Source of the DNA: DUEN01 sp024277095
GTDB lineage: Bacteria > Chloroflexota > Anaerolineae > DUEN01
Length of the DNA: 49,293 nt
NCBI GenBank assembly: GCA_024277095.1
Contig: JAJRVX010000197.1
Coordinates: forward strand, 1-49,293
Direction of reading: 5' to 3'
The stretch's first letter is position 1, and every line of letters begins with the position of its first letter. Position numbers and translations under genes: made by a program. The notes below the pieces were generated by a model that worked only from the letters and a program-made list of their open reading frames with translations, did no database searches and was not told the origin of the DNA. Below are positions 15,565 through 24,077 of this stretch, piece after piece.

Positions 15565-18267
15565 TCACGTTTCGTAGGGTAGCGGCGATTCATGAATTGT
15601 CGCTATGGAAGCTAGGCCGATGCGTACGGTCAGGAATTGGCCTGCCGAGACCTGGGTCGGCCGCGAGAGGGTGATCTCGACGGATCTCCCCTCCTGCACG
15701 GCCTCGATTGCGACCGGCTGACAGGCTGCCTCCACCCCCGCTGTGCTTACCCTCTCCCCTTGGGGGATCTCATACCGCATGGCTTGCACGGGGAGCCTGC
15801 CTGCCAGGACCTCCCATCTCACGACCTGCTCGGCCCTCCGGATCGTCTGGGCGACGGTTCCCCAGCCGAACGGGGTCGTCCAGATGGATCGGAAGGATTC
15901 CGGCTTCCAACGTGGCGCGAGTTCCAACGATCCCAACACGGCGGAGTAGTGGAACCCGCCAAGTGCCAATAGGGCTGACCAACTCGCCATGGCGCGGGCG
16001 TAGTGATGGCCGCACTCCTGCTCGTTCCAGGGGTTACGTCGGTGGCCGTCGAATCGCGCCCGTATGGCGTCGATCACGGCGAGACCCTCTTCGACCAGCC
16101 CCTCGTAGATCATGTGCGCCGCGGCCTGGTACTCGAAGCCGGTCATCACCTCGCTGAAGTACGGGAACGGCACCCTGGGGCGGTCGCCGTGGGGCCAGGT
16201 GCAGATTAGCAGGGCGCCCTCGTCCGCGAGCGCGAAGGTGCGCATGACGTTCCAGTGATCGTAGAGATCGCGGCGGAAATTGTATCGGAACAGGGACTGC
16301 AGTGCGGCCTTCACGTTCTCCGGCTTCAGCAGGTACCCTAAGCCCACGACATGAGCCATATACTGCCCCACTAGCTGATCGATGAGACAGCCGTTGCCCA
16401 ATTGGAAGTCCGGGTCGGTCAGGTCCGTCTCCCCCATGCCGACGCGTAGCTCCGGGCGCGTCTCGTCCAGGCTGGCGGGTGTCCGAATCTGCTGGGCGTA
16501 GTACTCGCCGTTGAAAAGATGTTCATCGATCCACGCGCTGCCCCGCTCGAAGAGCCGGCGAGACCTCTGGGCGAACTCAATATCCCCAACCGCTTTGGCC
16601 ATCTCCTCCGCCGCTCGCAGAGCGCCTAGATACCAGATCCCCGTCAGCGGATTGGGGCCGAAGAACTCGACGTCATAGGTGTTGTGCTGGACGCCCTCCA
16701 TGACGCCGTCCTGATCGGCGTCCCATCCACCCGGCAGCCAGCAATACTGAATCAACGACTTGATGGTCGGCCAGTGGCGGGACAGGAAATCGACGTCCCC
16801 GCTGAGCTGCCATTCACGATAGCACTTCATCACCACGCCCATCTGTCCGTCCGCGGCCGCGTGGGCCCAGGGCTCCCCGCCCAGGGGCAGGCGCAGACGG
16901 AAGCAGTTCATCCCGCTCTCCAATGTCCCGTGCTCAAGCTCCAGCTCGCGCATGTTGCGGGCCAGCTCAGGGAAGACGAAGGCGGTCGCCTGTTCGTAGT
17001 TCCACACGTGGGTGCATGAGCCGAAGCAGCATCCCTCGCCGTCGCAGCATCCCTCGAACCCGAAGAAGTTCCCGTCCGCCGTGCGGAAGCAGGTCTGGGT
17101 GCGCAAAGTGGAGAGGTTGTTGAGCGCCGCCTCCTTGACCGATTGGGGCAGGTCGGTGGAGACGAACGCGCGCACGAAGCGCAGGCTCTCCTCTTCCAGT
17201 TGCGGGAGTTGCGGCGTCACCTGCAGGGCCACATCCCAGGCATCGGCGTAGCGCTTGGCGTACTCGTTCCCGATCCAGCCGCCGTTCTCATCCAACGTGT
17301 TCCATCCGCAGCCGGCCGCCGTGCGGTGGGGGAAGTGCCAGCACAGCAGGAAGGTGATCGCTGCCCGGCTCTTGGGCTCCACCCAAGTGGTCACCCCCAG
17401 CGAGCCGATCTGCCCCTCTCCTTTCGGGCTGGGGGGAACGTCCTCCGGGTCATCGAAGCGACCGTCCGTGCTGAAATCGTCCCAGAAGGTGAGCAGGTGG
17501 CGGTTCCAGTGGGTGGGGCCCCAGGTGCGTCGCCACGACGCCTCCTCGGCCAGCACGACGAGCGCCATGGTCCCGTCCTGGGGCGTACGCGGCGGCACAT
17601 GTTCGGAACGCATGAGTAACCCACAGAGCGGGGTGCCGTCGTCGGCCGTTCCCCGGCGTATCTCGTTGGCGTTGCCGCCCAGCAGGCTGCCCAACGCCCC
17701 GGGCGCGACCGTCGGGCCGGTTTCGCAGGAGCAATCCTCCATGCCGATGAAATTCAGCAGGCTGCCTGCCACGTTGGCCTGCACGGGGTGGTCGCTTGGG
17801 TTCACCAGCACGTATCGAAGCACGGCGACGGGCAGGCTCGAGCGATCGGCATCCAGCGGGATCAACGGGTTGAAGGCCTCGAGGTAGATGGTCAGGGGGA
17901 CGCTCGGGTCGCTGAGCGTGTATCGAGCGAAGGGATAGGCAGCGTCTAGAGCCACATGGCGCATCCGGGGCAGCCCCGCCGTGGTATTCCCGACGCCGAA
18001 GCTGCCGCTGTATGGCGGCTGGAGCATTCCTTCGAGCACTCGCGTCACCGCGGGGCCTCCTTCCGCCTGGGCGCGCAGCGCGAAGAACGTGTAAGGCGGC
18101 GTGAGGCCCTTGGCCGGGCGGTTGAAGATCTCGAAATCGCGTAGCTCGGCGCGTCCTCCCAGCGAGATCGTCCCCGTGCCTATGCCGCCCAGGGGGAAGG
18201 CGATTTCCCTGAGGGTCTCTCCTTCGTAATGGGTCAGTACCGGCCAGATCGTGGAGGGATCGGACAT
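15565..18267 (-). CDS. GH116 family glycosidase (GBA2-like), paralogue B
   Basis: A second GH116 enzyme, 900 residues, with the same layout as its neighbour: 'LREIAFPLGGIGTGTISLGG' at the N-terminus, candidate nucleophile in 'FFGFEGCCDG' (E405) and candidate acid/base in 'HNTYDVEFFG' (D532). A cluster of Cys residues (about 407-418, 'CCDGEGCCFGSC') may bind metal or form a structural site. Clear divergence from paralogue A suggests an old duplication with different specificity. It is cytoplasmic (no signal peptide) and lies 30 nt after the DUF624 gene, so it is in the transporter operon. The substrate is presumably the imported oligosaccharide or glycoside. Confidence 0.92.
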   Translation of the reverse strand: MSDPSTIWPVLTHYEGETLREIAFPLGGIGTGTISLGGRAELRDFEIFNRPAKGLTPPYTFFALRAQAEGGPAVTRVLEGMLQPPYSGSFGVGNTTAGLPRMRHVALDAAYPFARYTLSDPSVPLTIYLEAFNPLIPLDADRSSLPVAVLRYVLVNPSDHPVQANVAGSLLNFIGMEDCSCETGPTVAPGALGSLLGGNANEIRRGTADDGTPLCGLLMRSEHVPPRTPQDGTMALVVLAEEASWRRTWGPTHWNRHLLTFWDDFSTDGRFDDPEDVPPSPKGEGQIGSLGVTTWVEPKSRAAITFLLCWHFPHRTAAGCGWNTLDENGGWIGNEYAKRYADAWDVALQVTPQLPQLEEESLRFVRAFVSTDLPQSVKEAALNNLSTLRTQTCFRTADGNFFGFEGCCDGEGCCFGSCTHVWNYEQATAFVFPELARNMRELELEHGTLESGMNCFRLRLPLGGEPWAHAAADGQMGVVMKCYREWQLSGDVDFLSRHWPTIKSLIQYCWLPGGWDADQDGVMEGVQHNTYDVEFFGPNPLTGIWYLGALRAAEEMAKAVGDIEFAQRSRRLFERGSAWIDEHLFNGEYYAQQIRTPASLDETRPELRVGMGETDLTDPDFQLGNGCLIDQLVGQYMAHVVGLGYLLKPENVKAALQSLFRYNFRRDLYDHWNVMRTFALADEGALLICTWPHGDRPRVPFPYFSEVMTGFEYQAAAHMIYEGLVEEGLAVIDAIRARFDGHRRNPWNEQECGHHYARAMASWSALLALGGFHYSAVLGSLELAPRWKPESFRSIWTTPFGWGTVAQTIRRAEQVVRWEVLAGRLPVQAMRYEIPQGERVSTAGVEAACQPVAIEAVQEGRSVEITLSRPTQVSAGQFLTVRIGLASIATIHESPLPYET

Positions 18268-18297
18268 TGTGGTTTCCTCGCCACATAGGTATGGAGC

Positions 18298-19002
18298 CTA
18301 TTGGTCTCCTGTCTCCTCATCGGCCTGTGCCATCTCCTCATCCACGACCATCCGGCAATTGTTGACGATGAAGATGCCCCATACGGCCGGGAGGATGAAG
18401 AGAAGCCCTGGGCTGATGTAGAAGACGGCGAAGGCGAACAGGACGCCCATCGCGAGCAGGCCAAGCGAGTTGTGGATGTGACGGCTTGCCAGGATCAACG
18501 CGCTGCGAAGGGCCGTGTATAGGTCCGCGTCATATAACGCGATCACAGGAAAGGCGTAGAGGTAGAGCGTCGCGAGAATGAGCAGGGCGGAGGCATCCGC
18601 AGCCAGCCCCAGCCAGGCTACAAGCGGCACCTGGGGGTGTGAGAGGATGGGAAGTGTTAACAGCATGGCGAGCAGTGGAAGGCAGCCCAGGAGCCCCAAC
18701 CCGACGCTGCGAGCCCAGAAGCGCGGCCAGGCCCTGAACATGATGCGAATGCTCGACCTGGTCCGGAGCACCATTTCCGCCTCCTGTGCCAGGAGAGCGG
18801 TCCAGCCCGGGGCTGTGATCGCCACGCCGATAATTAGAGCTGGCATCCACAGGCCGAGGGTCGCGAGGAAGAATGCCGGCGCCCAGCAGATGGAGAACAG
18901 CAGGCTGGCGAGCAACATGGAGGGGAGGTTCTCCCATAGCTGCTGAACCGTCAGCCGGACGTAGGTATGCCGGCTCAGGTGCTGCGGACCCTCCGGTCTC
19001 AT
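18298..19002 (-). CDS. DUF624 (YesL-like) membrane protein
   Basis: A 234-residue integral membrane protein with about five hydrophobic segments (first at roughly 30-52 and 55-75, last at about 190-220). The motif pattern 'LWENLPSMLLASLLFSICW', then 'APGWTALLA' and 'FRAWPRFWARSVGLGLLG' fits DUF624/YesL. These proteins are usually encoded with carbohydrate ABC transporters, as here: 31 nt after the MalG-like permease and 30 nt before GH116. The role is not known; assistance to the transporter is inferred from context only. Confidence 0.8.
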   Translation of the reverse strand: MRPEGPQHLSRHTYVRLTVQQLWENLPSMLLASLLFSICWAPAFFLATLGLWMPALIIGVAITAPGWTALLAQEAEMVLRTRSSIRIMFRAWPRFWARSVGLGLLGCLPLLAMLLTLPILSHPQVPLVAWLGLAADASALLILATLYLYAFPVIALYDADLYTALRSALILASRHIHNSLGLLAMGVLFAFAVFYISPGLLFILPAVWGIFIVNNCRMVVDEEMAQADEETGDQ

Positions 19003-19033
19003 CGGCGTGTCGATGGGCTCCCTTTCTCACGTT

Positions 19034-19924
19034 TCATGCTTTCAGCCCGGTGAGCGCGATCCCCCTGATGACGAAGCGTTGGGCCAGCAGGAAGAACAGT
19101 AACACCGGGAAGATGGACATCATGATGCCGGCCAATACGTGGGCGCGATTGCCCATGCCCATGTACCCTTGCAGGGTCACGAGGGCCAAAGGGAAGGTTA
19201 GTTTGTCCCAGGATCTGAGGAAGAGCAAGGGGCCATAGAAATTGTTCCATGATCCGAGAAAGGTGAAAATCCCCAAGGCTGAGAGCCCCGGCCCGACGAG
19301 AGGCAGCATGATTCGCCAGAAGATCCTGAAGAACCCAGCGCCATCGATCTTGGCCGCGTCCATGAGATCCTCGGGTAGCGTCAGGAAGAATTGACGCAGT
19401 AAAAACACGCCGAACGCGCTGGTCATGCTGGGCAGGATGAGCGCCCAGTGGGTATCCATAAGATGCAGGGATCGGATGAGGATGAAGACGGGCACCGTGG
19501 TGACCTGTGCCGGCACCATCATGGAGGCCAGGAACAGGAAGAAGAGGGTATCTCGCCCGGGGAAGCGCAGACGGGCGAAGGCGAACGCTGCCAGTGCGCA
19601 CGTGAAAAGCTGACTCCCCGTGACGATCAGGGCGATCTTGAGGCTGTTCCAGAAGAAAAGTGGGAAATTGATCTTCTCCGACCGGATGACGGCAAGGTAG
19701 TTGTCCCATCGCCACGCGGTGGGCAGGAAATCCGGTGGCAGCTCGAACGACTCACCGGGATTGCGCAGCGAGGTGGAAAACATCCACATGATCGGCGCGA
19801 TCTCGATGATGGCCATGGCGATGAGCAATGCCCAGATGATCGTCTCGCCGGCGTAGAAGCCAGCACGCTGGAGCGCGAATTTTCGGAGATACGTTTTGGG
19901 GTCTGTCGCACGTGCGGTAGCCAT
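19034..19924 (-). CDS. Carbohydrate ABC transporter permease, MalG type
   Basis: Inner-membrane permease of a CUT1-type sugar importer, 296 residues, with six predicted transmembrane segments. The cytoplasmic EAA loop is 'MDAAKIDGAGFFRIFWRIML' (about 190-210), where the ATPase docks. The N-terminal 'MWMFSTSLRNPGE' segment is typical of MalG-like subunits. It follows the MalF-like permease by 40 nt. No ATP-binding subunit is present in the window, so a shared MsmK/UgpC-type ATPase is expected elsewhere. Confidence 0.95.
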   Translation of the reverse strand: MATARATDPKTYLRKFALQRAGFYAGETIIWALLIAMAIIEIAPIMWMFSTSLRNPGESFELPPDFLPTAWRWDNYLAVIRSEKINFPLFFWNSLKIALIVTGSQLFTCALAAFAFARLRFPGRDTLFFLFLASMMVPAQVTTVPVFILIRSLHLMDTHWALILPSMTSAFGVFLLRQFFLTLPEDLMDAAKIDGAGFFRIFWRIMLPLVGPGLSALGIFTFLGSWNNFYGPLLFLRSWDKLTFPLALVTLQGYMGMGNRAHVLAGIMMSIFPVLLFFLLAQRFVIRGIALTGLKA

Positions 19925-19964
19925 TGGCAGTCCCTGTCATCTCTATTGAAGTCGTGTACACATC

Positions 19965-20915
19965 CTACTCATAGTGGACCCATTTCCGGCTTATCCAGAG
20001 CTGGAACAGCGTCAGCGCTACCAAGACGACGAGCAGTGAGAGCGCCACTGCCGACGCGTATCCCATCTCGTACCGCTTAAAGGCCATCTCGTAGATGTAC
20101 ATGGCGATGGTGCGCGAGGCGTCGCCCGGGCCTCCTTCGGTCAACACGTAGGCGTTGTCGAAGATCTGAAAGGCGCCGATCAGAGAGATGACGATGCAGA
20201 AGAAAGCGGTGGGGGTGATCAGCGGTAATGTGACGTAACGGGTAAGCTGCAAACGATTTGCCCCGTCGATCTTTGCTGCCTCATAAAGGACGTCCGGGAT
20301 CCCCTGCAGGCCAGCGAGATAGAGTACCATGAGGTAGCCGCAACTCTTCCAGACATCATAGAGGATAACGGAGGGGATGGCCCATCTCATGCTGCTGAGC
20401 CAGGGAACGGGTTCCAGCCCGACCTGCTGGAGCAGGTAATTGAGGATACCGCGGTCTTGCGTCAGGATGAACCGCCAGACGACGGCCAGGGAGGCGGTCG
20501 TGGTCAGAACGGGGAAGAAGAACGCCGTGCGAAGAAGGTATCTGAGTACTCCCGGCATCTTGCGGTTAACGCCCATGGCCAACAACAGGCCCAAAACGTT
20601 ATTCAGCGTCGTCGCACCGATCGTGATGTAGAGGCTGTTCCGGTAGGTGATGAACATGCGTTTATCATGCAGCAGGCGTGAGAGGTTCTCCAGGCCGACC
20701 CATTGAGGTGGTGCCAGAAGGGAGTAGTCTGTGAACACCAGCGCGACCGAGGCGAGGATCGGCACGATTAGGAATGCCATCAGTAAGAATACAGCGGGAA
20801 GGATGAAGAGATATCCGGAGATCGCTTCGTGAACCCATGTCCGCATTGTGTGGTCCGCAGGAGATCGCATAGCGGTTGTAATTCTCCGAATGCGATCCAT
20901 GCTCGTCTGGGCCAT
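19965..20915 (-). CDS. Carbohydrate ABC transporter permease, MalF type
   Basis: The second permease of the sugar importer, 316 residues from the ATG at 20915, which has GGAGGAGAT upstream; an earlier ATG at 20942 is less likely. Six membrane segments begin with 'GYLFILPAVFLLMAFLIVP'. The EAA loop is 'YEAAKIDGANRLQLTRYVTL'. It pairs with the MalG-like subunit to form the channel. It is separated from the solute-binding gene by a terminator and a possible internal promoter, a common way to make more binding protein than permease. Confidence 0.95.
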   Translation of the reverse strand: MAQTSMDRIRRITTAMRSPADHTMRTWVHEAISGYLFILPAVFLLMAFLIVPILASVALVFTDYSLLAPPQWVGLENLSRLLHDKRMFITYRNSLYITIGATTLNNVLGLLLAMGVNRKMPGVLRYLLRTAFFFPVLTTTASLAVVWRFILTQDRGILNYLLQQVGLEPVPWLSSMRWAIPSVILYDVWKSCGYLMVLYLAGLQGIPDVLYEAAKIDGANRLQLTRYVTLPLITPTAFFCIVISLIGAFQIFDNAYVLTEGGPGDASRTIAMYIYEMAFKRYEMGYASAVALSLLVVLVALTLFQLWISRKWVHYE

Positions 20916-20950
20916 ATCTCCTCCACCGTGGATAGGCGTCATCCGAGGAC

Positions 20951-20978
20951 ATTATACACCCCAAGAAGGGAATGCCCA
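20951..20978 (-). promoter_or_regulatory. Possible internal promoter for the permease and GH116 genes
   Basis: On the minus strand TGGGCA (20973-20978), a 16-nt spacer and a perfect TATAAT (20951-20956). The predicted start near 20944 leaves about 29 nt before the MalF-like ATG. The -35 is weak. Confidence 0.4.
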
Positions 20979-21075
20979 CTACGACGGTGAACCGATTTGC
21001 CTGCCCTACCTGGGTGCATGGGGCTTGAGGTGGCGATGAGCCCGTGCCAAACATGAGCTCGCCTGGTAATCGGCG

Positions 21076-21112
21076 AAAACTCCTGGGGGATCGCGTGGGG
21101 ATCCCCCAGGAG
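21076..21112 (-). terminator. Rho-independent terminator after the solute-binding gene
   Basis: A perfect 13-bp stem, CTCCTGGGGGATC with GATCCCCCAGGAG, and a 7-nt loop. It is followed on the minus strand by TTTT. It lies 54 nt after the solute-binding protein stop and before the permeases, so it probably reduces read-through into the rest of the operon. Confidence 0.8.
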
Positions 21113-21165
21113 CAAGGATGCGCCGACTAGCTCGGAACGCTCGATCCGTCATCTGGCCGGGGTTT

Positions 21166-22551
21166 TCATCCGACCCGGAACGGCTCGTCGCCCATCTTCT
21201 CCTTGAGTTTGTCCATCTCCGCCTGGAGTTCCTCGTGTGCCGCCTGCACTGCCTCTTCAACGCTGACCTCACCGTTCCAGATGCCCTGGTAGTGGCGGTT
21301 GAGCAACGGCTCGATAATGTTGAAGTTGGGGGGTGAGACCACGGTGTCGGCGTAGTCCAGCGATTCGTAGAAGATCGCCGTGTTCGGTGGCCCATACTCT
21401 CGGAACTCGGGCGTCTCAGCGACGGAGCGGAGCGTGGGGATGTTGCCGCCGAGCTTCACCATGTCCATGGAGGCCTCACGGCCTGACAGGAGCGTCAGAA
21501 TATCCCATGCCTCGTCGGGGGTCTTGCACGCGTTGGTCATCCCCCAACCGTCCGTGCCGGCGACGGTCCGCAGTGGGCCGGACTTGTGGGGCTGGTACTG
21601 GAGGTCGTATGTCTCGAAGCCCGCGTTGAGGGAACCGCCGATGCACCAACGGCCGCAGGTCCGCATGGCCAGATGCCCGGAATGGAACTGTCCCCACTCG
21701 TCCCACCCGGCCGGGTTGGGAGCCACCTTGTGCTTCAAGATCAGGTCGGCCAGGAACTGGAGCGTCTCGGCGACCTTCGGGTCGAGCATGTTCGAATCGC
21801 GCCAGTCGTCAGTCAGAGGGCTGGTATCGTTGACAAAATACCAGGCACACATCCCGAACATGCCCCCGCCCCAGAAGGAGTAGGCGTACAGGTCCTCAGC
21901 CGTGCCCTTGACATCGGCGATCTTCACGCAGGTTTCCAGGAAGTCATCCCACGTCCAATCGGGGGAGGGGGGATCCACGCCCTTCTCCTCGAAGATGGCG
22001 GTGTTGTAATACATGACCATGTTGTTCCACGAGAAGGGGAATTCCATTTGTTTCCCCTTCCATTGCAACATCTCACGCAGCAGTTCGTGGGTGTCGTTCA
22101 TGAGCATGTCCTGGGCCTCGGGATCGGCGTCGAAGAATGGATCGAGCGGCCGCAGGACTTTGGTGGTGGATAGCAGGGGGATTCCCTCGACGGCGATCAT
22201 CACCAGATCGAGCTGCTCGCCGCCGGCGATGCGCGTGATGATGAGGTCCGCATATCCGGACCATCCCCCTGGCATGTCGGTCTGATCCACTCTCAGATCG
22301 ATGTTCGGGTATCGTTCCTTTGCCCGTTTCAAGGATCCGTCCCAGGTTTGCACGCCCATCTGGGAAGTGGCAACGATGGTCACGGGCTCTGCGGCAGCTT
22401 TAGTCGGCTTCTCCTCCTGGACTTGTGGGGCGGCTTGGGGCATTCCTGTACATGCCGCAACCAGGGCGCCTGTGAGCGTCGCCGCGGAGAGGCGGAGCAT
22501 CTCTCGGCGACTCACCTTATGACTTGTGAAGGGAGAATCTCGCCTTGCCAT
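21166..22551 (-). CDS. Extracellular sugar-binding lipoprotein of ABC transporter
   Basis: Captures the sugar substrate and delivers it to the MalF/MalG-type permeases. The 461-residue product starts at ATG 22551, preceded by AGGAGGAGAAG. The signal region has a twin-arginine motif 'SRREMLRLS' (R15-R16) and a lipobox 'LVAAC' (Cys34), so it is likely a Tat-exported lipoprotein. The mature part is typical of family 1 solute-binding proteins ('AKERYPNIDLRVDQTDM', 'GWGMTNACKTPDEAWDIL'). The frame remains open upstream to 22767, but that part is not protein-like. It is the first gene of the sugar cluster and is divergent from the HTH/receiver gene. Confidence 0.95.
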   Translation of the reverse strand: MARRDSPFTSHKVSRREMLRLSAATLTGALVAACTGMPQAAPQVQEEKPTKAAAEPVTIVATSQMGVQTWDGSLKRAKERYPNIDLRVDQTDMPGGWSGYADLIITRIAGGEQLDLVMIAVEGIPLLSTTKVLRPLDPFFDADPEAQDMLMNDTHELLREMLQWKGKQMEFPFSWNNMVMYYNTAIFEEKGVDPPSPDWTWDDFLETCVKIADVKGTAEDLYAYSFWGGGMFGMCAWYFVNDTSPLTDDWRDSNMLDPKVAETLQFLADLILKHKVAPNPAGWDEWGQFHSGHLAMRTCGRWCIGGSLNAGFETYDLQYQPHKSGPLRTVAGTDGWGMTNACKTPDEAWDILTLLSGREASMDMVKLGGNIPTLRSVAETPEFREYGPPNTAIFYESLDYADTVVSPPNFNIIEPLLNRHYQGIWNGEVSVEEAVQAAHEELQAEMDKLKEKMGDEPFRVG

Positions 22552-22563
22552 TTCTTCTCCTCC

Positions 22564-22584
22564 TGACTTGTGACTTATGAGTGA
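22564..22584. repeat. Short heptamer run upstream of the sugar-binding gene
   Basis: Three in-phase 7-bp units, TGACTTG, TGACTTA and TGAGTGA, lie just upstream of the ribosome binding site of the solute-binding gene. The run is too short to be sure it belongs with the larger arrays. Confidence 0.3.
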
Positions 22585-22745
22585 TCCAGCAGACCGAGCC
22601 TCCGAGTCACATGGACAAAAATGACCGGCTATCGCCGGCAGTCTCCTCAAGCCTCCCGATCCGTGAGAAGAACTGCAGGCTGAGATCCCGGTCGTTGACC
22701 TCAGTGGGTTTGACGGGAGTGGCCCGAGGTGGATGCAGAACACGA

Positions 22746-22775
22746 TTGCCAGCTGACTTGTGCTCATTGTATAAT
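22746..22775 (+). promoter_or_regulatory. Sigma70-type promoter for the HTH/receiver regulator
   Basis: TTGCCA (22746-22751), an 18-nt spacer and a perfect TATAAT (22770-22775). The predicted start near 22782 leaves about 54 nt before ATG 22836, or about 15 nt before ATG 22797. It lies in the divergent intergenic region shared with the sugar-binding gene, a natural site for control of both directions. Confidence 0.7.
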
Positions 22776-22835
22776 GTAATACAGATTTCTGACTCGATGG
22801 GTGACATTGGGCCTGAATTAGGACAGAAAAGGGAC

Positions 22836-24077
22836 ATGCTGCCCCGAGAGCAATTCCTGAAACATCTGCGTGGCGCCTTAAATCATCTGTACGATGATCC
22901 AGGCTATCTGCGCCGTTCTCCTTTGGCTACCTTGCTGGGCGTGGCCGATCGATTCGACGCGCCGGCGGCCTTGCGACGCGTCCTGATCGAGGCGATTGAG
23001 TCCCTTGAGCCTGCGGGGGATGAGCTGTCGCAGTCCCCTGCCTGGCAGATCTATGGTGCTCTCTATTACCGGTATGTGCAGCAGTTAAGCCGACAACAGG
23101 TTGCAGATCAACTGGGCATCAGCGTCCGCCAGCTGAGCCGCTGGCAACGTGCGGCTCTGGAGACCCTGGCCGATACGCTCTGGGAGCAGTTCGACCTGGA
23201 GGCCAAGTTCTTTGAGAATGCGGGGAGCTCTTTCGAGCAAGAACCGGTGGCTATACCTACCGTGGACGAGGAGCTGGCCTGGTTGAAGGAGGTCCCGCCG
23301 GAAGCTCCGGTGGATCTTCGCCAGACTCTGCTGGCAGTGCTGGATCGGATCCAGCCACTGGCCACGCAATATGGAGTTCGCCTGGAGATCATGCCTCTAG
23401 GAGATCTTCCCTATCTTGCCGTACATCAGCTGGCTCTAAAGCAGGTCCTTTTGAATCTGATCAGTGTGGCCATCCATCAAGCTCCAGGCGGTACGATCGT
23501 CGTCTCAGGTAGGCGGTTGCGCCAGGAGGTCGAGATCGAGATCCGGTGCGCTGAAGCCCATCCCGGGGATACGCCGGTTGTCGATGATGATCAGGCCAGC
23601 GTGGAGATGGCTTACTACCTAGTGGACATGTGTAGGGGTAAGCTGAACCTGTCGATTGACGGGGGGAAGTTTGATGCCAAGCTCACGATCCCTGCTTTAG
23701 AACAGCTGCCCGTGCTGGTTATCGATGATAATGTAGACACCTTGAGACTATTACAACGATACACCTCAAATACCCGATACCGTCTTATCAGTACGGATGA
23801 TCCTGATCAGGTCCTGGATCTGGTTGAGAGGTTTTCCCCTCGTATTATCGTGTTAGATGTGATGATGCCTCGGGTGGATGGCTGGGAATTGCTGGCTTTG
23901 CTGAAGCAGCATCCGCTTACTCGCCATATCCCCATCATCGTGTGCACGATCCTTCCTCAAGAGGAACTGGCCGACTCCCTTGGTGCCGATGGCTATGTGC
24001 GTAAGCCGGTTAAGCGGCAGGCCTTCCTGGTTGCTCTTGACCGGCTGGCTGAATGGTTGGAGCCAGTATCTCGCTGA
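22836..24077 (+). CDS. HTH - ATPase-like - receiver regulator
   Basis: A 413-residue protein in an order unlike normal response regulators. The N-terminus (to about 75) is helical and unrecognised. A helix-turn-helix follows in 'SRQQVADQLGISVRQLSRWQ' (about 84-103), similar to sigma region 4/LuxR-type elements. Residues 160-285 resemble a histidine-kinase ATPase domain, with an N-box-like 'LKQVLLNLISVAIHQAPGG', but the G1 (DxGxG) motif is not visible, so it is probably degenerate. A receiver domain closes the protein (about 291-408) with the acidic pair in 'VLVIDDN', phospho-acceptor Asp341 in 'IIVLDVMMP' and the KP motif in 'YVRKPV'. ATG 22797 is an alternative start. It is convergent and overlapping with the hybrid kinase, probably its partner. 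Confidence 0.8.
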   Translation: MLPREQFLKHLRGALNHLYDDPGYLRRSPLATLLGVADRFDAPAALRRVLIEAIESLEPAGDELSQSPAWQIYGALYYRYVQQLSRQQVADQLGISVRQLSRWQRAALETLADTLWEQFDLEAKFFENAGSSFEQEPVAIPTVDEELAWLKEVPPEAPVDLRQTLLAVLDRIQPLATQYGVRLEIMPLGDLPYLAVHQLALKQVLLNLISVAIHQAPGGTIVVSGRRLRQEVEIEIRCAEAHPGDTPVVDDDQASVEMAYYLVDMCRGKLNLSIDGGKFDAKLTIPALEQLPVLVIDDNVDTLRLLQRYTSNTRYRLISTDDPDQVLDLVERFSPRIIVLDVMMPRVDGWELLALLKQHPLTRHIPIIVCTILPQEELADSLGADGYVRKPVKRQAFLVALDRLAEWLEPVSR

